Source: Oceaniovalibus guishaninsula JLT2003
GTDB lineage: Bacteria; Pseudomonadota; Alphaproteobacteria; Rhodobacterales; Rhodobacteraceae
DNA: 64,000 bases
Direction: 5' to 3'
Assembly: GCF_000299575.1 (NCBI RefSeq)
Contig: NZ_AMGO01000021.1
Location: 62,001-126,000 of the forward strand
Positions within the stretch are counted from its first letter, which is position 1. Every line of letters begins with the position of its first letter. The translations under genes were made by a program, and so were the position numbers. The notes beneath the pieces were generated by a model, which was not told where the DNA came from, did no database searches, and saw nothing but the letters and a program-made list of their open reading frames with translations. Shown one piece after another: positions 59,672 through 64,000 of this stretch.

Positions 59672-60459
59672 TCCGGGTGCTGCATCTGTCGGATCTGCAT
59701 TTCGGCCGCGACCGTCCCGAATTGCAGGACCCGCTGCTGGCGCGGATCGACGCGCTGGCGCCCGATGTCGTGGCGATTTCGGGCGACTTCACCCAGCGCG
59801 CCCGGATCGGCCAGTTCGAGCGGGCCAGCGCCTTTGTCGATCGCATCGCCCAGCCGGTGATCAGCGTTCCGGGCAACCACGACACGCCGCTGGACAATAT
59901 CTGGATCCGCATGCTGCGGCCCTGGGCGCGGTATCGAGATGCCATCGACTCCGAGCTTGAGCCGGTGATGGAGACCCCCGCGGCGGTGCTGGCGGGGGTG
60001 AACACCGTCAACCGGTTTTCGTGGCAGCGCGGGCGGATGTCGCGGCGCACGGTGACGCGGGTCTGCGACGCCTTCGCGGATGCGGGCGACCGGGTGCGGA
60101 TCGTGGTGCTGCATCATCCGCTGGAACACGGTCAGGACGTGGACAAGCGGCTGATGCGCGGGGCGGAACCCGCTTTGGCCGCCTTGCAGGAATGCGGGGC
60201 CGACATGGTGCTGTCGGGGCATCTGCACCACACGATCACCGCGCCGTTCGGGCTGGCGCAGGGATTGCTGTTCGTGCAGGCGGGGACCGGCCTGTCGAGC
60301 CGTCATCGCGGCGACCGCAACACCTTCAACCTGATCGAGGCGGATCGCCGGCGGATCGCCGTCCAGACCTGGCAGGACGACGAGGGGGACGATTTCCGCC
60401 CCTTTCTGGACGCGGCCTTCACCCGGCAGGACGGGGTCTGGCGGCGCGCGGACGCCTGA
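59668..60459 (+). CDS. Calcineurin-like metallophosphoesterase
   Basis: A 263-residue cytoplasmic phosphoesterase of the CpdA-like group. Metal motifs: LHLSDLHFGRDR, VAISGDFTQRAR, SVPGNHDTPLDN, VVLHHPLEHGQD, LSGHLHHTIT. It starts at GTG 59668 within the kinase-like stop. CpdA proteins split cyclic AMP, but pairing with a lipid-kinase-like protein suggests a phospholipid or nucleotide substrate. The substrate is undecided. Confidence 0.88.
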   Translation: MIRVLHLSDLHFGRDRPELQDPLLARIDALAPDVVAISGDFTQRARIGQFERASAFVDRIAQPVISVPGNHDTPLDNIWIRMLRPWARYRDAIDSELEPVMETPAAVLAGVNTVNRFSWQRGRMSRRTVTRVCDAFADAGDRVRIVVLHHPLEHGQDVDKRLMRGAEPALAALQECGADMVLSGHLHHTITAPFGLAQGLLFVQAGTGLSSRHRGDRNTFNLIEADRRRIAVQTWQDDEGDDFRPFLDAAFTRQDGVWRRADA

Positions 60460-61782
60460 TCAGCCCGGTCCGAGGGTCGAGCAGGTCATGTTGCGCGCGC
60501 TGAGCCTGCGGCAGGCCAGCGACGCCATTTCCTCGGACATGCCGACGAAATTGGCGTCGTATCCGCCCCCCTGCGGGACGACCTTGCGCAGCGCATCGTC
60601 CAGTGTCCCGATCTCGACCAGGGCGGTCTTGAGCAGGATGCGCTCGGCCTCGCTCTTTGATCCGAAGCGGCCAAGATTGATGCCCCAGTGCCGCCCGCCG
60701 CTGGTCGAGACGCGGGTGACGACCTCGAGCACGTCTTCGGGGCGCGCGACGGGGGCGGCGGCGCTGGCCAGCGCGATCTGCACGCCGCCCGGCATGACGG
60801 GCGCGGCGTTCGCCGCCATCATCGGCGCCGACACGCTGCCAGGCCGGGGCGCGGGCCGCGCGGTGCTGGCGACGGAAACAGGCGCCACGCGCACGGCCGA
60901 CGCAACGAGCGACGGCGCGTCATAGCGCGGCGCGCGATCGAATTGCGGGGCAGCGGCGCAACTGGTGATGCGCGAAAAGCCCAGATCCATCAGTTCGGCC
61001 ACCTTGGCGTTGCGCTGCGCGGTGGACCGGCCGCCGAAGACGGTGGCGATCACCCGCTCGCATCCGCGTTCGGCCGATGCGACAAGGTTGAACCCCGCCG
61101 CCGAAGTATAGCCCGTCTTGATGCCGTCGGCGCCCTTGTAGGCAGCCAGAAGGCGGCGGTTGGTGTTGTTCACCGGCGCGATCCCGGCATCGGTCGAGGT
61201 GCGGCTGAACAGGTTGTAATATTGCGGATAATCCCAGAACAGGCGGCGGCCCAGCAGGGTCATGTCGCGCGCGGTGCTGAGATGGCCTTCGCGCGTCAGG
61301 CCGTTGGCGTTCTTGAAGGTCGTGCGGGTCATGCCCAGCGATTGCGCCGTCGCGGTCATCCGTGCGGCGAAGGCCTGTTCGGAACCCGATATCGCCTCGC
61401 CTATGGCGGTGGCGGCGTCGTTGGCGGATTTCACCGCCGCGGCGCGCACCAGATAGCGCAGCGCGATCTTCTGCCCGGCGCGCAGCCCCAGCTTGGACGG
61501 CGGTTCCTTGGCGGCGTTCGATGACACCGTAACCAGCGTGTCCATCGTGATCTCGCCCCGTTCGACCGCCTGGAAGGCAAGGTAGAGCGTCATCATCTTG
61601 GTCAGAGACGCGGGATGCAGGCGCGCATCGGCGTTCGTTTCATGCAGCACCTGGCCGGATCGCGCGTCGATCACCAGCGCCGCATAGGGTTGCGCATGGC
61701 CTGCATGGGGGGCCAGAACCCCCACCAGGCACAGAAAAACAACCGCCCAGATACGGGCGAACTTCCACCGTCGAATATCCAC
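60460..61782 (-). CDS. D-alanyl-D-alanine carboxypeptidase with C-terminal SPOR domain
   Basis: Low-molecular-weight penicillin-binding protein (peptidase S11), 440 residues. A signal peptide ends at AGHAQP; the catalytic motifs are Ser59-x-x-Lys62 (ASLTKMM), Ser119-Ala-Asn121 and IKTGYT. After an Ala/Pro linker a SPOR domain appears (HWGINLGRFGSKSEAERILL ... LSARNMTCSTLGPG), which should bring the enzyme to denuded septal peptidoglycan. The start codon is GTG 61782. It sits end-to-end with the phosphoesterase (TGA/TCA). Confidence 0.93.
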   Translation of the reverse strand: MDIRRWKFARIWAVVFLCLVGVLAPHAGHAQPYAALVIDARSGQVLHETNADARLHPASLTKMMTLYLAFQAVERGEITMDTLVTVSSNAAKEPPSKLGLRAGQKIALRYLVRAAAVKSANDAATAIGEAISGSEQAFAARMTATAQSLGMTRTTFKNANGLTREGHLSTARDMTLLGRRLFWDYPQYYNLFSRTSTDAGIAPVNNTNRRLLAAYKGADGIKTGYTSAAGFNLVASAERGCERVIATVFGGRSTAQRNAKVAELMDLGFSRITSCAAAPQFDRAPRYDAPSLVASAVRVAPVSVASTARPAPRPGSVSAPMMAANAAPVMPGGVQIALASAAAPVARPEDVLEVVTRVSTSGGRHWGINLGRFGSKSEAERILLKTALVEIGTLDDALRKVVPQGGGYDANFVGMSEEMASLACRRLSARNMTCSTLGPG

Positions 61783-62047
61783 GGGACACTGCCTCTATCT
61801 GCCTCGACGTGCCCGAATCTTTGCCGTCCGGGTCACGGGGGAAACGCTAGCACGCAAATCCGCCCCGGAAAATAGCGATTGTTCAGACAGTTTTAGCGTG
61901 ATCCTCATGCAACGCATGCAGGATGCGGGCCGTCACACGACATCGGGCGATCAAGCGCCCCTGCGTCGTCCCGCTGCCCTTTTCAGCGCGGCAGGCGTCC
62001 TTATATAGTCGGACCTGACCCGAACATGCCCAATGCGAGGCCCGGAC

Positions 62048-62404
62048 GTGATCGACCTGCCCCCGCTGAAAACCGCCGCGCGCCCCGTCAGGCCGTCGCA
62101 GGACGACGACGGCGCCACCGGCGTCGCGCTGGAGGCGAAGCCAAAGACCAAGCGGCCGCCGCTTTACAAGGTGATGCTGCTGAACGACGACTATACCCCG
62201 ATGGAATTCGTGGTGCATGTGCTGGAACGGTTCTTCGGGCTGACCCACCCGCAGGCGTTCGAGATCATGCTGACTGTGCACAAGAAGGGGCTGGCCGTGG
62301 TCGGGGTCTTCAGCTTCGAGGTGGCGGAAACGAAGGTGACGCAGGTGATGGATTTCGCCCGCCGCCATCAGCATCCGCTGCAATGCACGATGGAAAAGGA
62401 ATAG
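62048..62404 (+). CDS. clpS: ATP-dependent Clp protease adaptor ClpS
   Basis: Delivers N-degron substrates to ClpAP. The ClpS core is clear: [58 protein letters not shown] prefer GTG 62048 (118 residues) because GAGG stands seven bases upstream; ATG 62033 (123 residues) has no Shine-Dalgarno. TATATA at 62002-62007 may be its -10. No clpA follows in the window. Confidence 0.92.
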   Translation: MIDLPPLKTAARPVRPSQDDDGATGVALEAKPKTKRPPLYKVMLLNDDYTPMEFVVHVLERFFGLTHPQAFEIMLTVHKKGLAVVGVFSFEVAETKVTQVMDFARRHQHPLQCTMEKE

Positions 62405-62422
62405 GCGCGGCCCGCGCCCGTC

Positions 62423-63412
62423 ATGCTTGCCGCAAGATTGCCCCTTGCCCTGAACGAGGGGCTGCTGGACTTTCCGCTGCTGATCTGGGGCGCGGGGGAC
62501 GGGGATCTGCCCGATGGCGTGCTGGCCGGTCTGCCGGGGCCGGTGACGGTGGTGCAGGCCCGCCAGCCCGATCACGACCGGCTTGCCACGCGCGGTATCG
62601 ACGTGGTGCGCGCGCCGCGGGGCCGCTTTGCCACGGCGCTGGTCGTGCTGCCGCGGTCGGCGGCGCAGGCGCGCGACCGCATCGCGCGGGCGGCCGCATC
62701 GACCGACGGCGCGGTGATCGTGGACGGGCAGAAGACTGACGGCGTTGATTCGATGCTGCGCGCGCTGCGCGGGCGCGGGGCGGTCGGGCCGGTCATCGCC
62801 AAGGCGCATGGCAAGATCTTCGCGGTACGGGACGCGGATGTGACCGACTGGCTGGCACCGCCTTCGCGCAACGCCGAAGGATTCGTCACGCCGCCGGGCA
62901 GCTTTTCGGCCGATGGGGTCGATCCGGCCTCGGCCCTGCTGGCCGCCGCATTGCCCGAGGGGCTGTCGGGCCGCGTCGTCGATGCCGGGGCCGGCTGGGG
63001 ATACCTGTCGGCGCGGGTTCTGGCCCGCCCAGGCGTCACCGCCTGCCATCTGGTCGAGGCGGATGCCGATGCGCTGGACGCCGCGCGCGTCAACGTCGCC
63101 GATCCGCGCGCGGTCTTTCACTGGGCCGACGCCACCGCGTTCCGGCCGCCGCAACCCGCCGATCATGTGGTGATGAACCCGCCCTTTCACCGCGACCGGC
63201 GGGCCGATCCCGATCTGGGGCGCGCCTTCATCGCGGCGGCGGCGCCGATGCTGGCCCCGCGCGGGCAGTTGTGGATGGTCGCCAACCGCCATCTGCCCTA
63301 TGAAGCCGATCTGGGGCGTGCCTTCGGACAGGTGACGGAACTGGCCGGGTCGGCATCGTTCAAACTTTACCATGCCGCCCGGCCCAGGGGGCCCGCGCGG
63401 CGCGTTCGCTGA
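62423..63412 (+). CDS. rsmC: RsmC-like class I SAM methyltransferase
   Basis: Likely 16S rRNA (guanine-N2) methyltransferase. 329 residues with the RsmC two-domain plan: a degenerate N-terminal copy, then a catalytic Rossmann domain with VVDAGAGWGYLSARVLA, HLVEADADALDAARVN and the target-base motif [14 protein letters not shown]. It follows clpS by 18 bases. RsmC and RlmG are related, so the exact target is inferred. Confidence 0.88.
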   Translation: MLAARLPLALNEGLLDFPLLIWGAGDGDLPDGVLAGLPGPVTVVQARQPDHDRLATRGIDVVRAPRGRFATALVVLPRSAAQARDRIARAAASTDGAVIVDGQKTDGVDSMLRALRGRGAVGPVIAKAHGKIFAVRDADVTDWLAPPSRNAEGFVTPPGSFSADGVDPASALLAAALPEGLSGRVVDAGAGWGYLSARVLARPGVTACHLVEADADALDAARVNVADPRAVFHWADATAFRPPQPADHVVMNPPFHRDRRADPDLGRAFIAAAAPMLAPRGQLWMVANRHLPYEADLGRAFGQVTELAGSASFKLYHAARPRGPARRVR

Positions 63413-63422
63413 AAGGCGCATC

Positions 63423-64000
63423 ATGTCCTTTTCCATCGCCGGAAAGACCGCCATCGTGACCGGGGCCGCGAACGGCGTGGGCCTTGCCATAGCGCGGCAT
63501 TTCATCGACCGGGGCGCCAATGTGATGATGGCGGATCTGGACGAGGAGAAGATGCGCGCCGAGATCGGCGAGCTGGACGACGACGGCGGCACGGCGCGCT
63601 ATTTCGCGGGCGACCTGCGCGAGAAGCTGACCATCGCCAACCTGCTGTCGGCCACGGTGGACGCGTTCGACGACATCGACATCCTGGTCAACGCTTCGCG
63701 GCAGATGGAGCGGTCCAATCCGCTGGACCCCGACGACGACGCGGTCGAGGCGCTGTTGCAGCAGAACCTGATGATTTCGCTTCGGCTGTCGCAGCAGGTG
63801 GCCAAGCGGATGATCCGCCAGACCGAGGAATCGGGCCGGACCGAGGGGCCGGCTGGGTCGATCGTGAACCTCAGCTCGATCGCGGCACGGCGCACGCAGC
63901 CCGACCTGCTGGCTTATTCGGTCAGCTCGGCGGCGCTGGACCAGGCGACGCGCTGTCTGGCGGTGGCGCTGGCCCCGCACCGCATCCGCGTCAATTCGGT
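63423..64000 (+). CDS. SDR-family oxidoreductase-like protein, partial, catalytic Lys missing
   Basis: Short-chain dehydrogenase fold, cut by the window end after 192 codons. Nucleotide-binding TGAANGVGLAIARHF is normal (residues ~14-28), and the segment VNLSSIAARR supplies the catalytic serine region. The active-site Tyr165 is followed by Ser-Val-Ser-Ser, so the YxxxK lysine is Ser169, and the NNAG motif reads VNASRQ. It may be a non-canonical SDR or a binding protein without dehydrogenase activity. Starts at ATG 63423, ten bases behind rsmC. Confidence 0.85.
   Translation, partial: MSFSIAGKTAIVTGAANGVGLAIARHFIDRGANVMMADLDEEKMRAEIGELDDDGGTARYFAGDLREKLTIANLLSATVDAFDDIDILVNASRQMERSNPLDPDDDAVEALLQQNLMISLRLSQQVAKRMIRQTEESGRTEGPAGSIVNLSSIAARRTQPDLLAYSVSSAALDQATRCLAVALAPHRIRVNS

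Overview
The window reads as a GC-rich chromosome segment of an alphaproteobacterium of the order Rhodobacterales (Rhodobacteraceae/Paracoccaceae type). The grounds are the ctaC-ctaB-small membrane protein-ctaG block divergent from tldD, the ruvCAB-ybgC-tolQRAB-pal-cpoB-tilS-ftsH string, a Tad pilus cluster with an OmpA lipoprotein between cpaC and cpaE, a DUF1127 micro-protein, and protein sequences typical of that group. Genus cannot be named from sequence alone. Nearly all of the window is ordinary, densely packed chromosome with many ATGA/GTGA start-stop overlaps. I see no prophage, insertion sequence, CRISPR array, rRNA or tRNA.

Layout. 1-2405 (minus): end of the aa3 cytochrome oxidase assembly operon (ctaC, ctaB, a small membrane protein, ctaG cut by the window edge). 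2560-9464 (plus): tldD, dprA, topA and a two-subunit CoA transferase (scoAB). 9471-10307 (minus): a lytic transglycosylase. 10606-20645 (plus): a Tad/Flp pilus locus (Flp-like pilin, cpaB, cpaC, OmpA lipoprotein, cpaE, cpaF, tadB, tadC, two TPR lipoproteins, cpaA prepilin peptidase), followed by an AAA+ ATPase of unknown role. 22092-25659 (plus): Lhr-type helicase, PdeM phosphoesterase and a hotdog thioesterase, in overlapping frames. 25722-25796 (minus): a 24-residue hydrophobic micro-ORF with its own Shine-Dalgarno and terminator. 25923-28492 (plus): the one-carbon pair fhs-folD. 28489-38671 (minus): MOSC protein, ftsH, tilS, and the Tol-Pal envelope system. 39011-41251 (minus): ruvCAB Holliday junction resolution.

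41454-42633 (plus) is the only clear accessory patch: a DUF1127 gene followed by a distinctly AT-richer gene encoding a HEPN/MltR-like protein. The chromosome then resumes with prmA, msrA, a DbpA-type DEAD helicase, priA, transaldolase, DUF484-xerC, pheA, a membrane-anchored cytochrome c, a YejABEF peptide ABC transporter, a diacylglycerol-kinase-like protein with a phosphoesterase, a D,D-carboxypeptidase with a SPOR domain, clpS, an RsmC-like methyltransferase and a cut-off SDR protein.

Themes. Two exact TTAA-N7-TTAA (CtrA-type) sites lie in the ctaC/tldD and tldD/dprA intergenic regions, and a 7-of-8 match lies before the Flp pilin operon. In this order CtrA is known to control competence/gene-transfer-agent uptake (including dprA), and in Caulobacter it controls the Flp pilin, so the window may hold several members of one regulon. 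Recombination genes (dprA, ruvCAB, lhr/pdeM, priA, xerC, topA) are unusually frequent but dispersed. The best leads for something undescribed are the micro-ORF, the HEPN gene, the wHTH-AAA+ ATPase behind the Tad locus, and the inverted repeat at the scoA promoter/ribosome binding site.
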